Counted from the first letter of the stretch, positions 53,766 through 62,832 are shown. The stretch is DNA of 64,000 bases from CAVTWY01 sp963738575 (GCA_963738575.1 CAVTWY010000004.1:868001-932000); one strand, 5' to 3'. Numbers and translations: made by a program. Notes: generated from the letters alone by a model not told the origin.

Positions 53766-54880
53766 TCAGGCCGCATGGGCCATGCGTTGTTCAGCATAAA
53801 CGCCACCAAAGCGGTTGGCCAAAAACGTGGCCAGGGGCACACTTTCTTGCTTCACAAAACCTTGCTGCGGCAACACCCCTTGGGCCAACAAGTCCAGCAT
53901 GGCACACAGGCTTGACGCGGTGGTGATCTGGATGGCGCTGCGCAGTTTGCCCGCCACCACGCCGCTGTAAATGCTGCGCGCCAGGGTGTCTTGCTGCAAG
54001 TGCCCATCGCGCCAACCCGACACCGTGACAAACACAATCACGACGTCTTGCAGGGTGGTGGGCAGGGCTTGCTCCAGGATGTCTTTGAGCACGTCACGGC
54101 GATCTTTCAGGCGCAGGTCGTGCAGCAGGGCCTTCATGATGTCGGCATGCCCGGGGTAACGGATGGTGCGGTAGTTGAGCGTGCGGACCCGGCCTTCCAG
54201 GGTCTCGCACAAGGTACCCAAGCCCCCGGACGTGTTGAAGGCCTCGTAACGCACACCGTCGAGCGAAAACTCTTCGCGCTCTTCCAGTGCTTGCACTTCC
54301 ACGCGGCGCCCATCGACGATGGCTTCGCAGGGCTCGATGTATTCGTTGATGACGCCGTCGGTGCTCCAAGTGAGGTTGTAGTTCAAGGCGTTGCTTGGGT
54401 AGGTGGGCAGGGCACCCACGCGCAGGCGCACGCTGTCGAGCTTGTCAAAGCGCGCGGCCAAGTCGGCGGCGGCGATGGACACAAACCCTGGCGCCAAGCC
54501 GCACTGCGGGATGAAGGCACAAGGCGCACCGTCGGCAAGTTGCCTGATCTGGCGCGTGCTGGCCACGTCTTCGGTCAGGTCCAAGTAATGCACACCGGTG
54601 TCGCGCGCCGCCTGTGCGATGGCCAGTGTTTGCTGAAAGGGCGCCGCGCTGAGCACGGCAAAGTGGCCCTGCATCACGCGCCGCAAGGCCTCGCCGTTGT
54701 GCACATCCAAGGCTTGCGTGCGCACCTTGGCCAGCGTTGGGGCGTCCATGGCTTGCGACAGGTGGGCAAGGGCTGCCGCGCTGCGGTCAGCCACGGTGAC
54801 GGTGTAGTCGCCCGACGTGGCCAAAAAGCGGCCACCAATTGGCCGATCTTGCCGGCGCCAATGACGAGGATGTTTTTCAT
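53766..54880 (-). pseudogene. Saccharopine dehydrogenase-family protein, frameshifted near the N-terminus
   Basis: A protein of about 371 residues related to saccharopine dehydrogenase and lysine 6-dehydrogenase. From the ATG at 54880 the frame gives MKNILVIGAGKIGQLVAAF, an N-terminal NAD(P) motif, then fails. The rest, from ATSGDYTVTVADRS, is in another frame and contains YLDLTEDV, CGLAPGFVSIAAADLA and a normal end. One base added near 54823-54836 (the AAAAAGCGGCC stretch on the plus strand) restores it. So it is a single-base break, real or an error. It is divergent from an Lrp/AsnC gene, which probably regulates it. Confidence 0.8.
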
Positions 54881-55068
54881 GGGGTGCTCCGCGCGAAAGT
54901 AGGGGATTGAATGCTTGTGCTGCCAGTTTCGCGCGGGTCTATGCAATATGCACCATCAATAACGCCTTTATAGATGGCATAAAAACGCATAATGACAATG
55001 TAAATACGCAAAACGACGAAACTGGCAGCAAAAGGACCCCCACCCAGCGTCCATCGAGCCCAAATCCC
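54881..55068. promoter_or_regulatory. Divergent control region of the Lrp/AsnC and saccharopine dehydrogenase genes
   Basis: An AT-rich 188-base gap in a GC-rich region. A direct repeat GCATAA (54977-54982 and 54987-54992) has a 10-base period, about one helical turn. A TGCAATATGCA element lies some 30 bases to its left. Lrp-family proteins bind AT-rich degenerate boxes in phase, so this is a reasonable operator. Exact promoters could not be fixed. Confidence 0.4.
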
Positions 55069-55506
55069 ATGGCCAACCCTCTTGATTCGACCGACATCGC
55101 TTTGTTGGCCCTGCTGCGCGACAACGCCCGCGCACCCGTGGCCGACCTCGCGCGCAAACTGGGTCTGTCGCGCACCACCGTGCAAAGCCGCCTGCAGCGT
55201 TTGGAGCGCGACAAGACCGTGCTGGGTTACACCGTGGTGATGCCCAACGAGGCCGAGGCTGCGCTGGTGCGCGCCCACGTGATGATCACCGCCGCCCCCA
55301 AAAGTGGCGCCGCCATCGAGGCAGCCCTGCGCCGCATGGCCGAGGTGCGAGCCTTGCATTCCGTCAGTGGTCCGTTTGACTTGATCGCCATCGTGGCGGC
55401 ACGCACCATCGGCGAGCTGGACCACGTGATTGACCGCATTGGCGCCGTCGACGGCATTGAGCGCACCACGTCGGCCATCGTGCTTTCAACCCGTGTGTCG
55501 CGGTGA
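55069..55506 (+). CDS. Lrp/AsnC-family transcriptional regulator
   Basis: A 145-residue Lrp-type regulator. The N-terminal helix-turn-helix is LDSTDIALLALLRDNARAPVADLARKLGLSRTTVQSRLQRLE, and the C-terminal RAM effector domain includes VRALHSVSGPFDLIAIVAA and the closing ERTTSAIVLST. The ATG at 55069 gives the normal family length; a 54-residue upstream extension in frame spans the operator region and is rejected. By position it should control the divergent saccharopine dehydrogenase-family gene, probably in response to an amino acid. Confidence 0.93.
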   Translation: MANPLDSTDIALLALLRDNARAPVADLARKLGLSRTTVQSRLQRLERDKTVLGYTVVMPNEAEAALVRAHVMITAAPKSGAAIEAALRRMAEVRALHSVSGPFDLIAIVAARTIGELDHVIDRIGAVDGIERTTSAIVLSTRVSR

Positions 55507-55589
55507 TACCAAGCGTTGACGCACCGCAGGTCACAGCCTTGGACAGGGCGCACAATCAAGCCCTTGCATAACCCCGGGGTGCAGCGTCA

Positions 55590-55895
55590 ATGATTTACAA
55601 ATTTCAATCCAAAGCCACTGGCGACGTCATCATGCTGGGGGCCCATGGTGATCAAGTGATGACCATGCTGGGGCGCGAGCCGGCGGCCAAGGGCATTTTG
55701 GAAGTGCAGGATCTGGCAAACCTGATTGCCCGCTTGGAGGCGGCCGTTGCCGACGCGCCCCCTGCAGGTGCCAAGCCCGATGACGATGCCCCTACGCAGC
55801 CCCAAACGGTGGCGCTGCGCGCACGCATTTGGCCCTTGCGCGACATGATGCAACGGGCCCTTGCGGCGCGTGAGCCGATCGTGTGGGGCGTTTGA
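55590..55895 (+). CDS. DUF1840 protein
   Basis: A 101-residue protein of the DUF1840 family, common in Burkholderiales. The start MIYKFQSKATGDVIMLGAHGDQVM and the end LRARIWPLRDMMQRALAAREPIVWGV are the two conserved blocks; the middle is an Ala/Pro-rich linker. Function is unknown. The ATG follows an 83-base gap after the Lrp gene, and the phosphatase gene begins 5 bases downstream. Confidence 0.9.
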   Translation: MIYKFQSKATGDVIMLGAHGDQVMTMLGREPAAKGILEVQDLANLIARLEAAVADAPPAGAKPDDDAPTQPQTVALRARIWPLRDMMQRALAAREPIVWGV

Positions 55896-55900
55896 GCACG

Positions 55901-56626
55901 ATGGGCGAAAGCGTGGGTGAGATCAACGCGGTACGCGGTGATTCCGCGGTGGACGCGCAACGCGGTGATGCCGCCGTGGATGCGCACCTCCAGGCGACGC
56001 GCGTGACCCTGGTGCGCCATGGTCGCACCGCCTGGAACGCCCTCACGCGCATGCAGGGGCACCAAGACGTGGCGCTGGACGATGTCGGGCTTTGGCAAGC
56101 GCAGCGCGTTGCCGCGCGTTTGGCCGACGCCGACCTGCACGCCATTTACACCAGTGACCTCTTGCGTGCCCTGCACACGGCGGCACCCTTGGCGCAGGCC
56201 CTGGGCCTCGAATTGAAGCTTGACCCGCTTTTGCGCGAGCGGAACTTTGGCGCCTTTGAGGGCCTGACGGTGGCACAGATTGCCGATGACCCCGGTGAAG
56301 AAGCCAAGCGTTGGCGCACGCGAGACCCCGACTTTGCGCCCACCGGCGGCGAGTCGCTGCGCGCGTTTCAACTGCGCGCAGTGCACGCCGTCACGCGCCT
56401 GGCGGCCCAGCACCCGGGCCAGCACATTGCTGTGGTCAGCCATGGCGGTGTGCTGGACGCCATGTACCGTGCTGGTAGCAAGCTGGCGATCGACGCGCCG
56501 CGCAGCTGGCACATCGGCAACGCCAGCATCCATAACATGCTGCTAACGCACCAAGGCTGGACGGTGGTGGGGTGGAACGACGAGTTTCATCTTGAGGGCA
56601 GCAGTGACGACGTCACGTTGCGATAA
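55901..56626 (+). CDS. Histidine phosphatase family protein
   Basis: A phosphatase of up to 241 residues from the phosphoglycerate mutase-like superfamily. The catalytic RHG is in TLVRHGRTAWN, the second conserved block is YTSDLLRALHTAAPLA, then RERNFGAFEGLT, and the late catalytic His is in VVSHGGVLDAM. The ATG at 55901 includes an N-terminal 33-residue extension with a nine-residue tandem repeat (RGDSAVDAQ/RGDAAVDAH); a GTG just before TLVRHG would give the standard start. Substrates of this group include sugar phosphates and cobalamin intermediates; the choice is open. Confidence 0.88.
   Translation: MGESVGEINAVRGDSAVDAQRGDAAVDAHLQATRVTLVRHGRTAWNALTRMQGHQDVALDDVGLWQAQRVAARLADADLHAIYTSDLLRALHTAAPLAQALGLELKLDPLLRERNFGAFEGLTVAQIADDPGEEAKRWRTRDPDFAPTGGESLRAFQLRAVHAVTRLAAQHPGQHIAVVSHGGVLDAMYRAGSKLAIDAPRSWHIGNASIHNMLLTHQGWTVVGWNDEFHLEGSSDDVTLR
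55934..55987 (+). repeat. 27-base tandem duplication in the phosphatase 5' region
   Basis: Two adjacent 27-base units (55934-55960 and 55961-55987) differ at four positions, two of them changing the protein (Ser to Ala, Gln to His). The unit is a whole number of codons, so the frame is kept. Confidence 0.75.
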
Positions 56627-56644
56627 GGGACGAAGGCTGCTGTC

Positions 56645-57745
56645 ATGCAAGGTGCTCAAATCATTGTCTTGGCGACGCCCCTATTTTTGGCGTTGATCGC
56701 GCTTGAGTACGTGGTGGGTGTCAAGCGGGGGCGCAACACCTACCGTGTCGATGACGCGATGGCCAGCATGGGTTTGGGCATGCTCAGCCAAGTGGTTGGC
56801 GTTTTCTCCAAGGCGCTGACCGTCGGCATCTACACCACCTTGTTCACGCACGTATCGGTTCAGGCTTTGCCGGCCACGTCCTGGTGGGTGTGGCTGCTGG
56901 CCCTGGTGTTGTACGACTTCCTGTACTACTGGCACCACCGCCTGGGGCACACGGTGGCGCTCTTGTGGTGCGCCCATGCTGTGCACCACCAAAGCGAAGA
57001 CTACAACCTGTCAACCGCACTGCGTCAAACCGGGTCGGGCTGGTTGGCGGGTTGGGTGTTTTATTTGCCCATGGCGGTGCTCGGCGTCCCGCCACTGGTG
57101 TTTGGCACCGTGGCGCTGGTCGATCTGCTGTACCAGTTCTGGGTGCACACGCAGCAAATCAACCGGCTGGGTTGGTTTGACCGCGTGTTTTGTTCACCGT
57201 CCAATCACCGCGTGCATCACGCCGTCAACGACGTGTACCTCGATCGCAATTACGGCGGCATCTTGGTCATTTGGGATCGCCTTTTTGGCACCTTTCAACC
57301 CGAGTTGGAGGCTGAGTCTTGCGTGTACGGCACGCGCACGCCATTGCGCAGCTGGAACCCGTTGTGGGCCAATGTGGCGCTCTATGGGGCACTTTGGCAC
57401 GATGCTTGGCACACACGCCGATGGCGTGACAAGCTGCGCGTGTGGTTCAAGCCACCGGGTTGGCGGCCCACCGACGTGGTAGCCATGCGTCCGCCAGCGC
57501 CGTTTGACATCAAGGCGCGCGTGGTGTTTGCACCCGCCAACAGCAAGCCAGCGTTGTGGGCCGCTGGCGTTTTGTTCGTGCTGGCGATGACTGTCACAGC
57601 GGTCTTCCTTTGGACGGCTCACACGCTTGCGTGGCCCTTGGCTTTGATGGCTGCCGGGGTCGTCGTGGTGTTGCTGTGGGGCGTTGGCGCCTTGACGTCC
57701 GGGCCAGTGTCGGCGGTGGCGAGCCACTCAGCGGCTTCGCGCTGA
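56645..57745 (+). CDS. Sterol desaturase/fatty acid hydroxylase superfamily protein
   Basis: A 366-residue membrane protein with the di-iron His boxes of the fatty acid hydroxylase superfamily: WHHRLGH (around 98), HAVHH (around 113) and NHRVHH (around 190), with a later HDAWH. About six helices; the last two (VLFVLAMTVTAVFLW and WPLALMAAGVVVVLLWGVG) form a C-terminal hairpin absent from the shortest members. Members hydroxylate or desaturate lipids with O2. It starts 18 bases after the phosphatase stop and is convergent with ruvB (11-base gap). The lipid substrate is unknown. Confidence 0.9.
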   Translation: MQGAQIIVLATPLFLALIALEYVVGVKRGRNTYRVDDAMASMGLGMLSQVVGVFSKALTVGIYTTLFTHVSVQALPATSWWVWLLALVLYDFLYYWHHRLGHTVALLWCAHAVHHQSEDYNLSTALRQTGSGWLAGWVFYLPMAVLGVPPLVFGTVALVDLLYQFWVHTQQINRLGWFDRVFCSPSNHRVHHAVNDVYLDRNYGGILVIWDRLFGTFQPELEAESCVYGTRTPLRSWNPLWANVALYGALWHDAWHTRRWRDKLRVWFKPPGWRPTDVVAMRPPAPFDIKARVVFAPANSKPALWAAGVLFVLAMTVTAVFLWTAHTLAWPLALMAAGVVVVLLWGVGALTSGPVSAVASHSAASR

Positions 57746-57756
57746 GGCTCTCTCGT

Positions 57757-58821
57757 TCATTTCACAAACAAGTCGGTGGGGCCCGTGGGCGGCGCAAGCC
57801 CCAAGTGCTTGTAGGCCGCCAGCGTGGCAATGCGCCCCCGGGGCGTGCGCTGAAGGTAGCCTTGCTGAATCAAGTAGGGCTCGATCACGTCTTCTATCGT
57901 GCCGGCCTCTTCGCCGATGGCGGCGGCCACGTTGTCCAGCCCCACCGGGCCACCGTCAAAACGGTGAACGACAGCCTCCAGCAGTTTTCGGTCCATCACG
58001 TCCAGCCCGATCGGGTCCACGTCAAGCATGGCCAGGGCAGCCTGCGCCACGCCGCGCGTGATTTTGCCGTCGGCCTTCACGTCGGCGTAATCGCGCACGC
58101 GGCGCAACAGGCGATTGGCGATGCGCGGCGTGCCACGCGATCGGCATGCCAGTTCGGCCGCACCCTGAGCATCCATCGCCACGTCCAGCAGTTTGGCCGA
58201 GCGCGTGACGATGCGCGTCAACTCGTCGGTGGTGTAAAACTCAAGGCGCGCCACAATGCCAAAACGGTCGCGCAAGGGGTTGGTGAGCATGCCCGCGCGG
58301 GTGGTGGCACCCACCAGCGTGAAGGGCTGCAAATCGAGCTTGATCGAGCGCGCCGCCGGGCCCTCGCCAATCATGATGTCGATTTGGTAGTCCTCGAGCG
58401 CGGGGTACAAAATCTCTTCGACGACTGGCGACAAGCGATGGATCTCGTCGATGAAGAGCACGTCGTTGCGCTCCAGGTTGGTGAGCAAGGCGGCCAAGTC
58501 TTTGGGCTTTTCAAGCACCGGCCCAGACGTTTGTCGCAGGTTCACGCCCAGTTCGCGCGCCACAATGTGGGCCAAGGTGGTTTTACCCAGGCCGGGCGGG
58601 CCAAACAGCAGCACGTGGTCCAGGGCTTCTTCACGCTTGCGGGCCGCGCTGATGAAAATCTCGAGTTGCTCGCGGGCCTTGGTTTGCCCCACGTATTCGT
58701 CCAGGCCTTTGGGCCGCAAGGCGCGCTCCACAGCCTCTTCGTTGGGGCTGGACTGCGCCGCACTGACCAGGCGCGCGGGCGTGGCTCCAAAAGAAGCAAG
58801 ATCGTCGGTCTGGATGCTCAT
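57757..58821 (-). CDS. ruvB: Holliday junction branch-migration ATPase RuvB
   Basis: A 354-residue AAA+ motor that drives branch migration with RuvA. Walker A is GPPGLGKTT, Walker B is LFIDEIHRL, sensor 1 is VGATTRAG, and the C-terminal winged-helix part reads FDGGPVGLDNVAAAIGEE with YLIQQGYLQRTPRGR. The ATG at 58821 begins MSIQTDDL, the usual start; an in-frame extension to 59106 overlaps the opposite-strand copper chaperone gene and is rejected. It is separated from ruvA by that gene. Confidence 0.97.
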   Translation of the reverse strand: MSIQTDDLASFGATPARLVSAAQSSPNEEAVERALRPKGLDEYVGQTKAREQLEIFISAARKREEALDHVLLFGPPGLGKTTLAHIVARELGVNLRQTSGPVLEKPKDLAALLTNLERNDVLFIDEIHRLSPVVEEILYPALEDYQIDIMIGEGPAARSIKLDLQPFTLVGATTRAGMLTNPLRDRFGIVARLEFYTTDELTRIVTRSAKLLDVAMDAQGAAELACRSRGTPRIANRLLRRVRDYADVKADGKITRGVAQAALAMLDVDPIGLDVMDRKLLEAVVHRFDGGPVGLDNVAAAIGEEAGTIEDVIEPYLIQQGYLQRTPRGRIATLAAYKHLGLAPPTGPTDLFVK

Positions 58822-58966
58822 GGGCTCATTATCCAGTGCCAGCGCTTGGCGGTTCTGGACCGAGAGCACGCGCCTCGAATTACCATGCCTGCCTTGAGCC
58901 CCAGTGCACCGCCAAGGCTTGGTATGCGTTGAAGGGGCTGCTTTTTGAACAAGAGGAGACTCCCCC

Positions 58967-59434
58967 ATGATTCGAGTGTCTGGTTTGTTGGTTTTGTTGA
59001 TGTCGGTCGCGTCCACCTCCACGCTCGCGCAAACGGCGGTGAAGGATGCGTGGGTGCGAGGCACCGTGGCCCAACAAAAATCAACCGGCATGTTTGCCAG
59101 TCTCACCTCGCCTCAAGGGGGCAAGCTGGTATCGGCTTCGTCACCCGTGGCTGGCGTGGTCGAAATCCATGAAATGAGCATGGACGGCAACGTGATGAAG
59201 ATGCGAGCATTGCCGGCACTTGATCTTCCCGCTGGCAAAGCGGTTGAGCTCAAGCCCAGTGGCTACCACGTGATGTTGATGGACTTGAAGCGGGCCTTGA
59301 ACGCCGGTGACTTCATCCCTGTGACGTTGGTGATCTTGAACAAAGACGGCAAAAAAGAAACGCTCGAAATCCGGGCCCAGGTGCGCGCGCTTGGCAAAGC
59401 GGACGGGCATGAACACCACGGCCACAAGCACTGA
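58967..59434 (+). CDS. PCuAC-type periplasmic copper chaperone
   Basis: A 155-residue exported protein. A signal peptide (GLLVLLMSVASTSTLAQ) precedes the PCuAC domain, with the start VKDAWVRGTVAQQKSTGMFASL, then VVEIHEMSMDGNVMKMR and GYHVMLMDLK. The His and Met in these blocks match the H-x10-M-x21-H-x-M copper site. The tail is His-rich (GHEHHGHKH), an additional metal-binding end. PCuAC delivers Cu(I) to cytochrome oxidase or to Sco1. It sits between ruvB and ruvA on the opposite strand, so it has its own promoter. Confidence 0.93.
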   Translation: MIRVSGLLVLLMSVASTSTLAQTAVKDAWVRGTVAQQKSTGMFASLTSPQGGKLVSASSPVAGVVEIHEMSMDGNVMKMRALPALDLPAGKAVELKPSGYHVMLMDLKRALNAGDFIPVTLVILNKDGKKETLEIRAQVRALGKADGHEHHGHKH

Positions 59435-59452
59435 GACGGCTAGGGCACGACG

Positions 59453-60022
59453 TCACCCCAGTGCTTTGAGCGCCTGCTTGATGCCGTCAGAGACGCCCAC
59501 GCCTGGGGGCAGCTTCTTCAAGGTTGCATTGGCGTCCTTCTCGCTGTAACCCAGGGCCACCAAGGCCTGCACGATGTCGGCTTGCGTGGCGTCTGCTGGG
59601 GTTGAAGGTGCACTCAAAGCGTCACCCAGCTTGCCGCGCAACTCCAGCAGCAAACGCTCGGCTGTTTTTTTGCCGATGCCGGGCACCGACGTGAGGCGTC
59701 CGGCTTGCTGAAGTGCAACCGCCTGCGCCAGCTCGGTCGTGCTCAGGCCCGACAGAATGGCCAGCGCGGTGCGCGGGCCCACCCCACTGATCTTGAGCAC
59801 TTCGCGAAACGTCTGCCGCTCTTCTTGGGTTAAGAACCCATAGAGCAGGTGCGCGTCTTCACGCACCACAGGCTGCGTCAGCAACGTGACGCGCTCGCCC
59901 ACGTGCGGCAACTGATAGAAGGTGCTCATGGGCACCGACACTTCGTAGCCGACCCCGCCGACGTCGATCAACACCTGGGGTGGGGATTTGAGGGCGAGGG
60001 TTCCGACGAGTCGAGCAATCAT
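59453..60022 (-). CDS. ruvA: Holliday junction-binding protein RuvA
   Basis: A 189-residue RuvA that binds the four-way junction and loads RuvB. Domain I starts MIARLVGTLALKSP, HhH motifs appear as LLKISGVGPRTALAIL-like sequence (here VLKISGVGPRTALAILSGLS) and LTSVPGIGKKTAERLLLEL, and domain III ends with the VQALVALGYSEKDANATLKKL region. The gene converges with the copper chaperone gene and is 632 bases upstream of ruvB. A typical ruvAB operon is therefore not present. Confidence 0.97.
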   Translation of the reverse strand: MIARLVGTLALKSPPQVLIDVGGVGYEVSVPMSTFYQLPHVGERVTLLTQPVVREDAHLLYGFLTQEERQTFREVLKISGVGPRTALAILSGLSTTELAQAVALQQAGRLTSVPGIGKKTAERLLLELRGKLGDALSAPSTPADATQADIVQALVALGYSEKDANATLKKLPPGVGVSDGIKQALKALG

Positions 60023-60057
60023 GTTGACGATTCTAGAGAACCCCTGCTGTCACCCAC

Positions 60058-60081
60058 AAAAAAGCGGCCCTCCAGGCCGCT
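60058..60081 (-). terminator. Rho-independent terminator of the two-component operon
   Basis: On the minus strand AGCGGCC-TGGAG-GGCCGCT forms a perfect 7-base-pair stem followed by six T. It lies 26 bases past the response regulator stop (60107), so it ends the sensor-regulator transcript before ruvA. Confidence 0.85.
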
Positions 60082-60106
60082 AGGTTGCACGCACAGTAGC
60101 GGAGAT

Positions 60107-60760
60107 CTAACGACGGAACAATCCCAAGCGCTGCGCTTCAAGTGCCGCCTCGGCACGCGAGCTCACGTTGAGTTTGCGGTAGATCTGCTTGACGTAATCA
60201 GCGATCGTGTGGCGGCTCAGGCCCAGCTGAACACCAATCTCGGGCAACGTAAAGCCTTTGGCCACCCGCAGCAACACTTCGCTTTCGCGCTCGGTCAGTT
60301 GCACGTGGGGCATCAAGTCGGGTTCGGCTTGCTGTTTGGCTTGCGTGGCAAAGTACTTCATCACGCGGCGCGCAATGGCCGGTGACAGTGGCGGCTCGCC
60401 CTGGCTGATGCGCTGCAACTGCTCGGTGATCAGCTCGCGCGGCTGCTCTTTGAGGATGTAGCCAAAGGCGCCTGCTTGCAGTGCGGGGAACAAGTGATCG
60501 TCGTCTTCGTGGATGGTGACCACCACCGACTGGCACTCGGGCTGTGTCTCGCGCAACTTTTCAACGACGTCAACGCCGGTGCCATCGGGCAAGCCCAGGT
60601 CGCACAGGGCCAAGTCAAACCGGATGGCCGACACCAACTCGAGAGCGTCATGCACGCGGGCTGACTCCGAGATTTGAGCGTCGGGAAACACTTGCATCAC
60701 CAGGGCTTTGAGCCAGGCGCGGATTTCGGGCAGGTCTTCGAGCAGCAGGACAGTTTTCAT
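60107..60760 (-). CDS. NarL/FixJ-type response regulator
   Basis: A 217-residue regulator. The receiver domain has TVLLLEDLPEIR with the acidic pocket, the phosphoacceptor Asp in LCDLGLPDG (around 57), and VVTIHEDDDHLF plus ILKEQP with the conserved Lys. The LuxR helix-turn-helix is LTERESEVLLRVAKGFTLPEIGVQLGLSRHTIADYVKQIYRKLNV at the C-terminus. It is 60 bases downstream of the sensor kinase gene and shares its strand, so they form a two-component pair. Targets are not visible. Confidence 0.95.
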   Translation of the reverse strand: MKTVLLLEDLPEIRAWLKALVMQVFPDAQISESARVHDALELVSAIRFDLALCDLGLPDGTGVDVVEKLRETQPECQSVVVTIHEDDDHLFPALQAGAFGYILKEQPRELITEQLQRISQGEPPLSPAIARRVMKYFATQAKQQAEPDLMPHVQLTERESEVLLRVAKGFTLPEIGVQLGLSRHTIADYVKQIYRKLNVSSRAEAALEAQRLGLFRR

Positions 60761-60820
60761 TGTTTAACTCCGGGGGGCAGCCAGTCAAGGGGCTTGGTTC
60801 GCCAGAATGCTAGCAGTTAC

Positions 60821-62752
60821 TCACGTCCGTTCAACATGCCGATCCAGCGGAATCGTGAGACGTATCACGGTTCCGCGACCTGGCGCTGATTCAACCAGGC
60901 ACTGACCGTGCAATTGTTTGGCTCGGTGTTTCATGCTCGCCATGCCGTGACCGCGGTCCAGCCGCCCATCAACCTCCACTGGGATGCCTTTGCCGTTGTC
61001 CTGGATGGCCAATTGAAAGTCGCTGCCCGACAGTTTGACCATCACGGTGCAATGCGACGCGCCGCTGTGTTTGATGATGTTGTTGACGGCCTCTCGCAGC
61101 ACGCGGGTGGTCTGAACGTACGCCCGCGCCGACAGCGTTTGGGGCATTTCGTCGTCGGCGGGGTTGTCCCAGTCGGCCTCCAGGCCGGTTTGCGAAAGGC
61201 GCTGCACAAACTCAGCGCGCCAGTCGCCCAGGGCGTCCACCAGTTTCATGGGCTTGCCCGTGAGGCCACGCACAGACAAGCGCATTTCTTCCAGGGCTTC
61301 GCGGGCCAACGAGGCGATGCGCTCATCGTTGCAGGTGTGCACGATGGTCAGCAGCTTGGCGCCCAGGTCGTCGTGCAAGTCGCCAGCGATGCGTTTGCGT
61401 TCTTGGGCGGTCACTTGCTCCACGCGGAGTTCGGCCAGCTGGGCAAAGTTTTTCTCGATCTCTAGCGTGGCATCGCGCACCCGTAGTTCGGTCGAGCGGC
61501 GGCTGGCCTCGGACGTTTGCAGCTCGCGCCCAAACTGCTGCATCAAGCGCAGGGCCAGAACCACCACCACCGCAGCCATGCCATAACGTGCCAACGGCTC
61601 AGAAAAATCGGCGGTTCGGTCTTGCTGCAACATGATCAACATGAGCAGGAAGGCCATGCCCAACCCGCTGACCACCAGCATGAAGAAGAACTGCCCCCGG
61701 TTGCGATGCCACGTGGTCCACAGGTAGATGGCCGCCGCGACGATGACTTGTGTGGTCAGCAAGACGATCCACGAACTGGTTAAGGTGTGCACCCGCCACG
61801 GTCCTGCCAAAAGCATGCTGGCGGGCATGATCAGGCATTGGGCGACCAGGGCCACATCGATGGGCCGCGAACGCCACCCGGCGTAGCGCAGAAAGAACTG
61901 AATCGTGGCCATGGCCATCAAAGGCAGCCCGGCGGCGCCAAGCAGTTCGGCAGCGTAAACCGGCAGGGGAAGCTCCGCCCACCAGTGCCGAACCTGCATC
62001 GCACCCACCAGCATCGACGAGAGCCCAAAATAGGTTAGGTGGTTTTCGCGTTGCCCCGTGCGACCAAGCATCAACAGCGCCAGACCCAGCAGCACCAACG
62101 CAAAGGTCACGATGCGCGCCACGTTGACCTGCCAAAACATGGCCGTATCAGCCACGTCTTGCAGCACGTCGGCGGGCCCGACTTCAATGGCTGACAACCA
62201 ACCTGCCCGTTCGTCGGCCCCGACTTCTTGAATGGAATGACCCACAAGCTTGACGTCGATTTCGTTGCCTTGGGGGCGCAGCAGGGCGTTGGGCACGGCA
62301 ATCAAGATGGGACGTCGGCAGCGAGGCGACACCACGCCCTGAAGGCTGCCCTTGTGGTGCATCACCTCGCCGTTGACGATGACGATGGCATTGCTGCACG
62401 CGCGGCGTATCAGGATGGCAAGGCGTTCGTCTTGAGGAAGCTCAGGGCGATCAAATTTGGCGCGGTACCAAACAGGCGTGTTTTCGCGAGGGCGCGAGTT
62501 GACCCAATCGTCGGGCAACTGCACCAAACGCGACGCCACACCAGTCGGGAAGTGCGTTGCCTGCCCCTCGCCGTCCACGGCAACAGCTTCAGGGATCACC
62601 AGTACCGAAGTGGCCAGTGACGCTGGAAGGGCAGCCTGAGCGCCCAACGCAAACAGCAACCCCGCTGCCACCAAGACTGCAGCCACCCGGCGAGCCCATT
62701 GGGTTGCGCGGCAAGTGATTGATTGACGGGACAGATGGCGTAACGGCGACAT
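60821..62752 (-). CDS. 7TM sensor histidine kinase (HisKA_3 type)
   Basis: A 643-residue sensor. A signal-like helix (VAAVLVAAGLLFALGAQA) is followed by a periplasmic beta-sandwich (residues about 45-200) with WYRAKFDRPELPQ and WLSAIEVGPADV, like the 7TMR-DISM extracellular domain. Seven hydrophobic helices span about 205-400. A coiled coil leads to the HisKA_3 box ERKRIAGDLHDDLGAKLL (His around 459), and the HATPase blocks are LREAVNNIIKHSGA, IQDNGKGIP and GHGMASMKHRAKQL. It pairs with the NarL-type regulator. The signal is unknown; the DISM-type domain suggests a carbohydrate or related ligand. Confidence 0.92.
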   Translation of the reverse strand: MSPLRHLSRQSITCRATQWARRVAAVLVAAGLLFALGAQAALPASLATSVLVIPEAVAVDGEGQATHFPTGVASRLVQLPDDWVNSRPRENTPVWYRAKFDRPELPQDERLAILIRRACSNAIVIVNGEVMHHKGSLQGVVSPRCRRPILIAVPNALLRPQGNEIDVKLVGHSIQEVGADERAGWLSAIEVGPADVLQDVADTAMFWQVNVARIVTFALVLLGLALLMLGRTGQRENHLTYFGLSSMLVGAMQVRHWWAELPLPVYAAELLGAAGLPLMAMATIQFFLRYAGWRSRPIDVALVAQCLIMPASMLLAGPWRVHTLTSSWIVLLTTQVIVAAAIYLWTTWHRNRGQFFFMLVVSGLGMAFLLMLIMLQQDRTADFSEPLARYGMAAVVVVLALRLMQQFGRELQTSEASRRSTELRVRDATLEIEKNFAQLAELRVEQVTAQERKRIAGDLHDDLGAKLLTIVHTCNDERIASLAREALEEMRLSVRGLTGKPMKLVDALGDWRAEFVQRLSQTGLEADWDNPADDEMPQTLSARAYVQTTRVLREAVNNIIKHSGASHCTVMVKLSGSDFQLAIQDNGKGIPVEVDGRLDRGHGMASMKHRAKQLHGQCLVESAPGRGTVIRLTIPLDRHVERT

Positions 62753-62832
62753 GGCGAAGCGATTGTGCCGGACGGATTAAGGGCGACAATTCAGTTTGCG
62801 CGCAACAACCACCAAACCGAGCAACCCGTCAC

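Noticed and set aside
57556..58932. 458-codon plus-strand frame opposite ruvB
   Set aside because: Antisense shadow of ruvB; no recognisable domain.
58822..59106. In-frame N-terminal extension of ruvB
   Set aside because: It overlaps the copper chaperone gene and is longer than any usual RuvB; the ATG at 58821 gives the standard start.
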